Below, piece by piece: positions 1-6,241 of a DNA stretch of 12,486 bases (the first letter of the stretch is position 1; the number at the start of each line of letters is the position of its first letter). Position numbers and translations under genes: made by a program. The stretch comes from an uncultured Bacteroidota bacterium. GTDB lineage: Bacteria > Bacteroidota > Bacteroidia > Chitinophagales > Chitinophagaceae. Location: NCBI GenBank assembly GCA_946479055.1, contig CAMLEX010000059.1, positions 1 through 12,486 on the forward strand. Reading direction: 5' to 3'. The notes beneath the pieces were generated by a model. That model saw only the letters and a program-made list of their open reading frames with translations. It did no database searches and was not told where the DNA came from.

Positions 1-412
1 TAAAATTGATGTCCACACAGGTATATTTATTTTCCGGAAGGCCTGTAAAACCTCCAACAAGATTGGATCCTGCTTTCGCTACTCGAAGAGTGGCAAGCAG
101 GTTCATCACACAATCTACTTCCATACTGCTCAGGGAACCATAATAAGTAACAGGGATATTGTATAAATTTAACTTCCGTGTTTTTGCATTATAGTCTCCT
201 TTTACCTGCAGGCTTCGGAACGTGTTTTTAAAGTAATAATTCAACACACCTTTTACATATCCTTTCTCCGGTTGTAACACCAGCTCTACCAGGTAATTAC
301 TGGCCGAACTTTTAGTTTTTACATTGGCATTGCCATACCAATAACCGAAAACGGTTTGAGAATAAGAACTAAATGCGATAAAAACAGTGGCTAATAAAAT
401 CAGTTTCTTCAT
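1..412 (-). CDS. Exported protein of unknown function, C-terminus cut by window edge
   Basis: Reading leftward from the ATG at 410-412 gives an open frame of 137 codons to the window edge with no stop, so the gene is partial. Residues 1-19 form a signal peptide (two lysines, hydrophobic core LILLATVFIAF, then SSYS before Gln19), so the product is probably periplasmic or outer-membrane associated. The mature part starts with TVFGYWYGNA and alternates short polar and hydrophobic stretches, suggesting a beta-rich fold; only two cysteines (101 and 132) are visible. It lies 54 bases downstream of smpB on the same strand. I do not recognise a named family and assign no function. The start is supported by the signal peptide that begins exactly there; no strong ribosome binding site is visible. 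Confidence 0.8.
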   Translation of the reverse strand, partial: MKKLILLATVFIAFSSYSQTVFGYWYGNANVKTKSSASNYLVELVLQPEKGYVKGVLNYYFKNTFRSLQVKGDYNAKTRKLNLYNIPVTYYGSLSSMEVDCVMNLLATLRVAKAGSNLVGGFTGLPENKYTCVDINF

Positions 413-466
413 GGTGCGATTCTTTGACAAAAATCATGCTTATTTCAGGCAGGAAAGCACAATTAT

Positions 467-904
467 TTATTTGATATAACGCTTCATTTCTCTTTCCACG
501 TCTTTTTTCCTGAGTGTTTCCCGCTTATCATGCAGTTTTTTTCCTTTCGCCAGCCCGATATCAATTTTAACTAATCCTTTATCAGTAAAATACATGCGAA
601 GCGGAACCAGCGTATAGCCCTTCTCTTTCAATTTTGTTTCTATCTTGTTTATTTCTCTTTTCTGCAACAGTAATTTTCTATCCCGAATGGGATCGTGATT
701 ATTCAGATTGCCATGAGAGTATTCGGCGATATGTAATGACTTTATCCAGATCTCTCCTTTATGCAGCAGGCAATAACTGTCGTTGAAACTTACTTTTCCT
801 CCACGGATAGATTTTACTTCCGTGCCAAGCAATACCATGCCTGCTTCATATTTTGCATCAATGAAGTATTCGTGATAGGCTGATCTGTTTTTTATTTCAC
901 TCAT
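467..904 (-). CDS. smpB: SsrA-binding protein SmpB
   Basis: SmpB binds tmRNA (SsrA) and delivers it to stalled ribosomes for trans-translation. From the ATG at 902-904 the protein is 145 residues, within the usual 145-160. Family hallmarks are an N-terminal NRSAYHEYFI, then AGMVLLGTEVKSIRGGKVSF (21-40), DSYCLLHKGEIWI (42-54), the HDPIRDRKLLL segment (70-80), GYTLVPLRMYF (97-106), and the basic tail GLAKGKKLHDKRETLRKKD (117-135), which in SmpB enters the ribosomal decoding region. An upstream in-frame TTG at 922 would add six residues but overlaps a TATATTTG promoter element, so ATG 904 is preferred. The gene sits about 100 bases downstream of accD, with a hairpin between them, so it probably has its own promoter. 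Confidence 0.97.
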   Translation of the reverse strand: MSEIKNRSAYHEYFIDAKYEAGMVLLGTEVKSIRGGKVSFNDSYCLLHKGEIWIKSLHIAEYSHGNLNNHDPIRDRKLLLQKREINKIETKLKEKGYTLVPLRMYFTDKGLVKIDIGLAKGKKLHDKRETLRKKDVEREMKRYIK

Positions 905-919
905 GAACGGAATAATCTG

Positions 920-927
920 CAAATATA
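920..927 (-). promoter_or_regulatory. Bacteroidota -7 element for smpB
   Basis: The minus strand reads TATATTTG, a perfect match to the Bacteroidota -7 consensus TAnnTTTG. It lies 15 bases upstream of the smpB ATG at 904, which implies a very short leader. No convincing -33 TTG sits at the usual 17-20 base distance. Transcription from here is inferred from the motif only. Confidence 0.5.
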
Positions 928-957
928 AGCAGCGCAGGCAAACTGCTTGCTGTTTAT

Positions 958-988
958 GAATAACCCCGGCGATGGGCCAGGGTTATTC
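958..988 (-). terminator. Hairpin between accD and smpB, likely terminator
   Basis: A 9-bp perfect inverted repeat (GAATAACCC at 958-966, GGGTTATTC at 980-988) continues after a C/A mismatch with GGC/GCC (968-970, 976-978) around a 5-base loop. It lies 18 bases past the accD stop codon, where a terminator is expected. There is no U-run directly after the stem on the minus strand, so it could instead be a 3'-end stabilising or attenuating structure. Confidence 0.5.
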
Positions 989-1005
989 GTAAAATTTTAG
1001 TATCT

Positions 1006-1920
1006 CTAATTTTTAAAAAGCGTTAGTACCTTCGCCAGTTTGTCCTTCAACTCATTTCTCGGAACGATAAAATCCAAAAAGCCATGATCCAATAAAAACT
1101 CACTGCGTTGAAAACCTTCCGGCAGATCTTTTTTGATGGTTTCTTTAATAACCCTGGGACCTGCAAAACCGATCAAAGCATCAGGTTCCGCTATATTAAG
1201 ATCACCCAGCATACCAAAAGAAGCAGAGATTCCACCAAAAGTAGGATCGGTCAATAAAGAAATATAAGGCAGTTTCGCATCGCTCAGTTGAGAAAGCTTG
1301 CCACTGGTTTTCGCCAGCTGCATCAGCGAGAACGCACTCTCCATCATCCGGGCGCCACCACTTTTACTGATGACCATATAAGGTATCTTGTTTTCAATAC
1401 AATAATCAACAGCACGGGAAAATTTCTCACCCATTACACTGCCTAGTGATCCACCGATAAATTCAAAATCCATGCAGGCTATCACAATATCATTGCCTCC
1501 GCATTTTCCAACAGCTACCCGCATCGAATCTTTCAGGTCCGTTTTGCTCCAGATTTCTTCCAGTCTTTTTTTATAGGGCTTCAGATCTGTAAACTCTAAA
1601 AAATCTTTGCTGCGGATATTTTCAAATAATTCCGTGCACTCTGCATTGTCAAACAGGATATCATAATATTCACTGCTATTGATACGATGATGATAACTGC
1701 ATTTCGGGCAAACAAACAAATGTTCGCGGAGCTCGGAAATAGTACAGATATAATTGCAGTCCGGGCATTTTGTCCATAGTCCTTCAGGTGTTTCTTTTTT
1801 TTCTGAGGTCTTGGTATTAATGCCTTTTTTTATACGCTTAAACCAACTGCTTTTGGTTTCTTCCGTCTTTCCATCTTCACCAGCCAGGTTAGCATCAAAA
1901 TCTTCAATTAGTTTCGCCAT
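1006..1920 (-). CDS. accD: Acetyl-CoA carboxylase carboxyltransferase subunit beta
   Basis: AccD pairs with AccA to transfer the carboxyl group from carboxybiotin on BCCP to acetyl-CoA, giving malonyl-CoA, the committed step of fatty acid synthesis in the cytoplasm. The 304-residue length is normal. The N-terminal zinc ribbon is visible as Cys52-x2-Cys55 and Cys71-x2-Cys74. The carboxyltransferase domain follows, with GGSLGSVMGEK (156-166), SGGARM (187-192), and GGISASFGMLGD plus FAGPRVI (229-258), which form the crotonase-fold oxyanion and acyl-CoA binding region. The ATG at 1918-1920 matches the usual short N-terminus before the zinc ribbon, and a TATATTTG promoter element lies about 20 bases upstream. 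The gene is leftward and followed by a hairpin, then smpB; accA is not in the window. Confidence 0.97.
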   Translation of the reverse strand: MAKLIEDFDANLAGEDGKTEETKSSWFKRIKKGINTKTSEKKETPEGLWTKCPDCNYICTISELREHLFVCPKCSYHHRINSSEYYDILFDNAECTELFENIRSKDFLEFTDLKPYKKRLEEIWSKTDLKDSMRVAVGKCGGNDIVIACMDFEFIGGSLGSVMGEKFSRAVDYCIENKIPYMVISKSGGARMMESAFSLMQLAKTSGKLSQLSDAKLPYISLLTDPTFGGISASFGMLGDLNIAEPDALIGFAGPRVIKETIKKDLPEGFQRSEFLLDHGFLDFIVPRNELKDKLAKVLTLFKN

Positions 1921-1940
1921 AACCTTTTTTTGTTGAGGTA

Positions 1941-1948
1941 CAAATATA
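1941..1948 (-). promoter_or_regulatory. Bacteroidota -7 element for accD
   Basis: The minus strand reads TATATTTG, a perfect TAnnTTTG match, 20 bases upstream of the accD ATG. The short leader that follows is A-rich (a run of seven A then GG before TTATG), as often seen in Bacteroidota in place of a Shine-Dalgarno sequence. No clear -33 element is seen. Confidence 0.55.
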
Positions 1949-2072
1949 GGGAATTAGAGAAGTTGGAAATTTTGGCTTTGATGTTTGATTTTACCAGCTT
2001 CCTGTTCCCTGATTGGACCCAGTTGCGACGCTCCGTTCATCGTTCTGTTCGCTACGCAGCAATTGTATCCCG

Positions 2073-2106
2073 AAAATTGTGCATGGAAGTTCCATAGGAC
2101 AATTTT
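2073..2106. terminator. Inverted repeat downstream of bestrophin gene
   Basis: AAAATTGT (2073-2080) pairs with ACAATTTT (2099-2106), and an inner ATGG/CCAT stem (2083-2086, 2092-2095) closes a 5-base loop. It lies about 60 bases past the stop codon of the leftward bestrophin gene and upstream of the accD promoter. The A/U-rich outer stem makes a terminator plausible, though no separate U-run follows. The rest of the 244-base gap between accD and the bestrophin gene shows no gene. Confidence 0.45.
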
Positions 2107-2164
2107 GTTATAGGTACAAACTTTTTTAATAAATAGAAAGACAATGGACCATAAGCTTAAAAAA

Positions 2165-3085
2165 TTATTGAAGCATTCTCACCTCAATATTTTGCGATTG
2201 ATCAGATGATCTCCGCTCTGTCCGGTGAATATTTTCTGATAATTTTTCTGTGGGTACATCATTAGGATCGCCGCCAAACGGATCTTCAATCTCTTCAGCT
2301 ATTAATTCTAAACTTGTTAATACATAGCAGACAAAAGCCACCACAGGAATGACGTAGTAACCCAAAGAGAATACATACCCGAATGGCAATGTCATGATAT
2401 AAATAAAAATAAATTTTTTAATAAACACACTGTACGAAAACGGGATAGGTGTGTTCTTAATACGTTCGCAGGCGCCACAGATATCTGTAAAAGACAAAAG
2501 TTCGTTGTTCAATACTATCAACTGGTCGCCGGTTATTTTATTTTCCCTGTACAGTTGCTGAACATGCTGGTACATCAATAAGGCCACCTGGTTGGGAACG
2601 TGTTTGTTTTGGTCAATCTTATTAAAAACATGTTGGTGTTCCTGGTCCTCAAAAAGTTCTACCCGTATTTTTTCTGAATGCAAATGATTGTGCAGGCTGT
2701 AGGCATACGCTGGTATTATCTTGCGGAAAAAAGATCGCTGTGCTTTTTCTTCTGCTGGTATAAAAGAAGAAAGTTTCAAAGCCAGGTTACGGCTGTTATT
2801 GACAAGGCTACCCCATAGTCGCCGGCCTTCCCACCAACGGTCATAAGCCGTGTTGGTCCGAAATACCAGCAACATTGAAATAACAAAACCAAGCAGGCTA
2901 TGCATTACCGGCAGGTTTTTTACGTAGCTATTTGCGGAAAGTTTCCAATATTCAAGTTCCAGGAATGCGATGATGCCGGAATAAATGCAAACTCCAATAA
3001 GTAAAGGCGCTAGTTTTCGAACAGTATCGGCCTTATGAATATGAAAAATATAAGTAAACCAATCTTTGGGGTTATAAGAGATCAT
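2165..3085 (-). CDS. Bestrophin-like (UPF0187/YneE) membrane channel protein
   Basis: Members of this family are inner-membrane pentameric ion channels; bacterial ones have been described as cation-selective, unlike the eukaryotic chloride channels. The 306-residue protein carries hydrophobic segments near 25-43, 60-76, 222-240 and 243-262, the signature FRTNTAYDRWWEGRRLWG (75-92), the pore-region segment TDICGACERIKNTPIPFSYS (200-219), and EEIEDPFGGDPNDVP (264-278), equivalent to the conserved acidic IEDPFG stretch of the family. The frame stays open upstream to 3322, but that extension overlaps the preceding gene in another frame and lacks family similarity. The ATG at 3083-3085, giving MISYNPKDW, is therefore chosen. 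It lies 52 bases after the Pr6Pr-type gene on the same strand, suggesting co-transcription. What it conducts in this organism is unknown. Confidence 0.9.
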   Translation of the reverse strand: MISYNPKDWFTYIFHIHKADTVRKLAPLLIGVCIYSGIIAFLELEYWKLSANSYVKNLPVMHSLLGFVISMLLVFRTNTAYDRWWEGRRLWGSLVNNSRNLALKLSSFIPAEEKAQRSFFRKIIPAYAYSLHNHLHSEKIRVELFEDQEHQHVFNKIDQNKHVPNQVALLMYQHVQQLYRENKITGDQLIVLNNELLSFTDICGACERIKNTPIPFSYSVFIKKFIFIYIMTLPFGYVFSLGYYVIPVVAFVCYVLTSLELIAEEIEDPFGGDPNDVPTEKLSENIHRTERRSSDQSQNIEVRMLQ

Positions 3086-3137
3086 GGAATAATTCTTTCG
3101 CCAAAAATAACTACTAGCCAGCTTTGCAATAAAAGAA

Positions 3138-3797
3138 TCAGGAAAATACTTTGTTGGAAGAGCGGCCCAATAGTTTATCAATCTCAACAAATAAAAAGCC
3201 GATAATAATGAATACAAGCATAAGTCCGGCTGAATTAAGCAACACACGGTTGTATCCTGATTCCTTGACATTGATAAAAGGATAGGCATAAAAGCCAGAT
3301 AAAGCCCCACGCAATAATGCATATACCAAATAGATAGCAGGATAAATAAGCCATCGGAAGGGATGTATCCATTTCAATGACCCTTTAGGAATAAATAACA
3401 GCCAAAAGATCACAAAAAGAAGGGGTATTATCACATGCAGTGCTTCATCAATCCATTTTTGCAAGCCCGTTAGCTCCCAGACAAAGCGAAGTATTGTATT
3501 ATAAACCAGGCCGACGATAAATATATAGAGAGCAATGGCAGCTATTGTCGATGGCCGGGAAAAAAAAAGGCCCAAAGAAGAACCGGGTTTTAATAAAATG
3601 GAACTAAGACATACTGCTACCAACAAATTGGTAAGTATGGTAAAATATCCAAAGAATCTGCCGGTAGCCTCCAAACGTGTGAGCCCATTGATTTCCGCAT
3701 TTTTAATAAGAATATATAATTGAAAACCTAAAGCGAGCCATGCGATTATTGCAATAAAGATCATAAAAGCAGTTGCTCTGGCAGGTTGGGATGGCAT
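3138..3797 (-). CDS. Pr6Pr family six-helix membrane protein
   Basis: This 219-residue protein is almost entirely membrane-embedded, with six hydrophobic segments near 10-31, 47-69, 83-105, 119-136, 146-165 and 185-205. The pattern ATGRFFGYFTILTNLL in helix 2, a Thr/Arg-containing helix 3 (NTILRF), EALHVIIPLLFVIFW in helix 4, and the WLIYPAIYLVYALLRG segment with a following YPF match the Pr6Pr group of bacterial membrane proteins, whose function is unknown. The start ATG at 3795-3797 is well placed before helix 1. It lies 36 bases downstream of the NTF2-like gene and 52 bases upstream of the bestrophin gene, all leftward, so a three-gene operon is possible. A near-match to the -7 element (TATCTTG, minus strand, 3814-3820) could give it its own promoter. 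Confidence is high for a membrane protein and moderate for the family name. Confidence 0.8.
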   Translation of the reverse strand: MPSQPARATAFMIFIAIIAWLALGFQLYILIKNAEINGLTRLEATGRFFGYFTILTNLLVAVCLSSILLKPGSSLGLFFSRPSTIAAIALYIFIVGLVYNTILRFVWELTGLQKWIDEALHVIIPLLFVIFWLLFIPKGSLKWIHPFRWLIYPAIYLVYALLRGALSGFYAYPFINVKESGYNRVLLNSAGLMLVFIIIGFLFVEIDKLLGRSSNKVFS

Positions 3798-3833
3798 ACG
3801 AACGATTTTTGTACAAGATAAATCTTTACCCTG

Positions 3834-4277
3834 TTATTTGGTTTTTGGCGGAGGTGATTGCCACAATACATGAGTGATCATCCAACGGTCATTCAATTTT
3901 GCCAGTAATAAATAATCGGTGCCCCACCAGGCAGTGAGCATGGCACTTGCTGTCTGATCCTGTACATCAAACACGTCAATCTTTTTCGGAAATTTTTCAA
4001 CATTGGGGTTTGGGCCACGTTTTTTTACAGCAATTGCATAATCAATCATTTCTTTAAATGACATCGGCTCGCCTTCATATATCGTTTTTCCTTTGGGGAT
4101 ATAGAAACCATATTTGACTACATTCATACTGATGCTCTTGTGTATTTTGGCAGTATCTCCATAATAAAACGCATCAACATAATCTTTCACGGCATTCACT
4201 ACTTCTTCTTTTGATGGTTGGGCCAATGATAAAAACGAAATGGCCTTAAGCATTAAACAAAAAATAATCTTTTTCAT
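3834..4277 (-). CDS. Exported NTF2-like (lumazine-binding-like) protein
   Basis: The 147-residue product starts with a signal peptide (MKKIIFCLMLKAISFLSLA, probable cleavage before Gln20). The mature part has the plan of SnoaL/NTF2-like proteins of the putative lumazine-binding group: an N-terminal helix EEVVNAVKDYVDAFYYGDTAKI (24-45), the HKSISMNVVKYGF segment (46-58), a middle helix MSFKEMIDYAIAVKKRG (72-88), and strands ending in ASAMLTAWWGTDYLLLAKLNDRWMITHVLWQ (110-140), where the final W-I-x-x-V-L-W pattern is typical. Such cone-shaped folds bind small ligands or act as enzymes; the substrate here is unknown. It leads a possible operon with the Pr6Pr and bestrophin genes. The ATG at 4275-4277 is fixed by the signal peptide. 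No -7 consensus is visible upstream. Confidence 0.8.
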   Translation of the reverse strand: MKKIIFCLMLKAISFLSLAQPSKEEVVNAVKDYVDAFYYGDTAKIHKSISMNVVKYGFYIPKGKTIYEGEPMSFKEMIDYAIAVKKRGPNPNVEKFPKKIDVFDVQDQTASAMLTAWWGTDYLLLAKLNDRWMITHVLWQSPPPKTK

Positions 4278-4443
4278 CTATGTAGTTTTAATATGTTAGC
4301 AGGTCTAATTTTTTCTCTTTAAGTTAGGTAATGAATATTTGCTATCCAATTTTATATTATCACTAAATAATAAGGATAAAAGGCTGAAAAATGGCGACGG
4401 TATCAGTACAAGAAATTGATTTTATTTTAATATGAACAACTGT

Positions 4444-4486
4444 GAGCCTGATGAAATGAGGTCTGGTACTGCATTTCATCAGGCTC
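4444..4486. repeat. Perfect 15-bp inverted repeat in a divergent intergenic region
   Basis: GAGCCTGATGAAATG (4444-4458) is the exact reverse complement of 4472-4486, separated by a 13-base loop. The two flanking genes diverge, so this is not the terminator of either. It lies upstream of the -7 element of the rightward hypothetical gene. The arms contain the 9-mer CTGATGAAA, of which a third copy occurs at 4513-4521. It may be the terminator of an unseen small RNA (a T-rich tract follows at 4504-4515, 17 bases after the stem) or a pair of operator half-sites. The rest of the 295-base gap (4278-4572) shows no gene. Confidence 0.75.
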
Positions 4487-4512
4487 TGATAATTAAATAC
4501 AAGTTTTCTTTT

Positions 4513-4521
4513 TTTCATCAG
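4513..4521 (+). promoter_or_regulatory. Third copy of TTTCATCAG, abutting the -7 element
   Basis: TTTCATCAG at 4513-4521 repeats the 9-mer found at 4474-4482 and, inverted, at 4448-4456. It ends one base before the TACTTTTG element, so it occupies the promoter spacer. This placement is what an operator would show, but no regulator is known from the sequence. Confidence 0.35.
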
Positions 4522-4529
4522 TACTTTTG
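4522..4529 (+). promoter_or_regulatory. Bacteroidota -7 element for the small hypothetical gene
   Basis: TACTTTTG is a perfect TAnnTTTG match, 43 bases upstream of the ATG at 4573. It implies a leader of about 35-40 bases. The T-rich tract from 4503 upstream could hold a weak -33 element but has no TTG. Confidence 0.5.
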
Positions 4530-4572
4530 CATAGCCACCTGCTCTGATTTTTTACCTTAAATAAGATCTTTT

Positions 4573-4929
4573 ATGTATACGCATATCTGGAACAAGTACC
4601 TGCCCGTGATAAGAATATTGTTGAAAAAATCTGCCGCTGGGGAGCAAAAAATGGGTCTTAATCGTATTGATTTTGAAAAAGGCAATAAAACCCGCAAACC
4701 TGCCTGTTCTTTCAATATTGAACTGGTAAAAGGAAGATTTTCCACGATCAGTCAGTCAGCTCCGGCAAAAGACCTGGTAACTGTATTGCTTGAGGATGAA
4801 GTGTCAAAAGCCCTTCTTCGCCAAAACCATTATACGATCAGTCTCAACTCTGATTTGCTGTTGAGTATTTCAAATATTACTCCTGTTGAGGCGATAGCTC
4901 CTGAAAGTGAAGAGCGCAACGGTGAATAA
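4573..4929 (+). CDS. Conserved hypothetical protein, 118 residues
   Basis: The protein begins MYTHIWNKYLPVIRILLKKS and has a basic middle part (GLNRIDFEKGNKTRKP, about 28-43) followed by short strands (CSFNIELVKGRFS) and a helix near 66-82 (KDLVTVLLEDEVSKALL). It has no signal peptide or membrane helix and should be cytoplasmic. From memory, similar small proteins with the same HIWNKYLP-type N-terminus and an RIDFE segment occur in other Bacteroidota, but I know of no function. The ATG at 4573 follows a perfect -7 element at 4522. The hydrolase gene starts 67 bases downstream on the same strand with no clear terminator between, so read-through is likely. Codon use resembles that of its neighbours. 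Confidence 0.8.
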   Translation: MYTHIWNKYLPVIRILLKKSAAGEQKMGLNRIDFEKGNKTRKPACSFNIELVKGRFSTISQSAPAKDLVTVLLEDEVSKALLRQNHYTISLNSDLLLSISNITPVEAIAPESEERNGE

Positions 4930-4996
4930 ATGCCGGATTGGTTTTCTACCGGATAACCTGAACCTAAGGATTAATCACTACTCCCTGATACTTTAA

Positions 4997-5905
4997 ATGA
5001 AAAAATTAATCGCAATTTTGTTTGTGCATACTCTGGTATACGGGCCATTGTACGCCCAGCTTACCATTCCACTGTATGATAAAATTCCCAACAGCAAGCC
5101 AGCTGTAACAAAGGAAACAGCAGAAACAACGAATGGTATTCTAAGAATAAAGAATGTTTCTATTCCAACGATAACGATGTATAAAGCTGAGCATCCTTCT
5201 GCCAAAAGATCCGCCGTGATTATTTGCCCGGGGGGTGGTTATGGAATATTAGCTGCATCGCATGAGGGTAGTGATGTCGCACAGGCATTTAACAGCTGGG
5301 GTATCACCGCTTTTGTATTAAAGTACCGGTTGCCTGATGATTCTATTATGATCAATAAAGAAACCGGCCCATTACAGGATGCACAAAGGGCTTTACAATT
5401 AGTAAGACAAAATGCAAAACTGTGGGGTATTGATCCAGCTAAGATCGGTATCATGGGATTTTCCGCAGGAGGCCACCTGGCTGCCACGGCCTCTACTCAT
5501 TTTAATAAACCGGTAATTGATAACCCTGATAATATTTCATTGCGTCCTGATTTTTCATTGCTTATTTACCCGGTTATCAGTTTTACAGATAGTCTGACCC
5601 ATATGGGAAGTAGGAATAATTTAATTGGAAAAAATGCTTCACCTGAAAAAATTAAGGAATATTCCAATGAACTGCTGGTAAATGAACAGACACCACCGGC
5701 ATTCCTGGTTCATGCCATAGATGACGGAACGGTAAAAAAAGGGAATAGTATTCAATACTATGATGCATTGCAAAGAAATAAAGTTCCGGCAGAAATACGG
5801 CTTTATCAACAAGGAGGACATGGCTTTGGAATGAATAACAAAACAACTTCTGACAGCTGGATGGACCAACTAAAGAATTGGCTGCTGGTCAATCAATATC
5901 TTTAA
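4997..5905 (+). CDS. Exported alpha/beta hydrolase, acetyl/xylan-esterase type
   Basis: The 302-residue protein has a signal peptide (MKKLIAILFVHTLVYGPLYA, cleavage before Gln21) and an alpha/beta-hydrolase fold of the dienelactone-hydrolase/BD-FAE-like group, often annotated as endo-1,4-beta-xylanase B or acetyl esterase. The oxyanion-hole motif is PGGGYG (78-83). The nucleophile is Ser156 in GFSAGG; the acid is probably Asp243 in HAIDDGTV, and the base is His275 in GGHGFG. Segments around WGITAFVLKYRLP (101-113) and DAQRALQLVRQNAKLWGIDPAKIGI (128-152) are typical of this group. A role in removing acetyl or similar groups from polysaccharides is inferred; the real substrate is not readable. 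No glycoside hydrolase or SusC/D pair is adjacent. The ATG at 4997 is fixed by the signal peptide. No -7 match lies directly upstream, so it may be co-transcribed with the preceding gene. Confidence 0.93.
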   Translation: MKKLIAILFVHTLVYGPLYAQLTIPLYDKIPNSKPAVTKETAETTNGILRIKNVSIPTITMYKAEHPSAKRSAVIICPGGGYGILAASHEGSDVAQAFNSWGITAFVLKYRLPDDSIMINKETGPLQDAQRALQLVRQNAKLWGIDPAKIGIMGFSAGGHLAATASTHFNKPVIDNPDNISLRPDFSLLIYPVISFTDSLTHMGSRNNLIGKNASPEKIKEYSNELLVNEQTPPAFLVHAIDDGTVKKGNSIQYYDALQRNKVPAEIRLYQQGGHGFGMNNKTTSDSWMDQLKNWLLVNQYL

Positions 5906-6241
5906 TAAGAATTAATCCGGCTTTTTTGTTATCCCTGCGTTATCAGTGAAAAGCTCAAGGAGTTCATTATTTTTCTATCATAATAATAGTTTTTCTAAAC
6001 CCAGCTGCACAGATAAATTTTTCTTTCTAAAGTTTATTAGAAGATGCATTTCCAAAATTGACAAGCATAATAATACATTTATATTTTCTGAGTATAATAG
6101 TAAAGCATTGAATCCGATATTTAATGAAGGAGAATGGAGTAATTGAGTAGAAGTATAGCTTACTATTCAAATAATAGAAACATCATTAAAGGGCAAGAAA
6201 GAAATTGATTTAAAATTTGCTGTAATGTTTGCGCAAAGATT
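5906..6241. other. AT-rich convergent intergenic region, no gene recognised
   Basis: These 336 bases separate the 3' ends of the hydrolase and tamL. They are very AT-rich. A 66-codon GTG-started frame (5946-6146) has low-complexity composition and no recognisable motif, so I do not call it. Weak structures are a 6-bp hairpin TTCTAA/TTAGAA (6025-6030, 6037-6042) and the palindrome TTTGCGCAAA (6228-6237) just past the tamL stop codon. A T-run at 5931-5937 after ATCCGGC could help terminate the hydrolase transcript. Confidence 0.6.

Noticed and set aside
905..922. Longer smpB product from a TTG at 922
   Set aside because: It adds six residues not typical of SmpB and overlaps the -7 element; the ATG at 904 gives the family start.
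1990..2072. GC-richer stretch between accD and the bestrophin gene as a possible element remnant
   Set aside because: I found only short imperfect repeats and no coding trace, so nothing beyond unassigned intergenic DNA can be supported.
3086..3322. Upstream extension of the bestrophin reading frame
   Set aside because: It overlaps the Pr6Pr coding sequence in another frame on the same strand, and the family's conserved N-terminus begins at the ATG at 3085.
5946..6146. 66-codon rightward frame in the convergent gap
   Set aside because: It has a GTG start, no ribosome binding site, biased AT-driven composition (F, K, N, S) and no recognisable motif.
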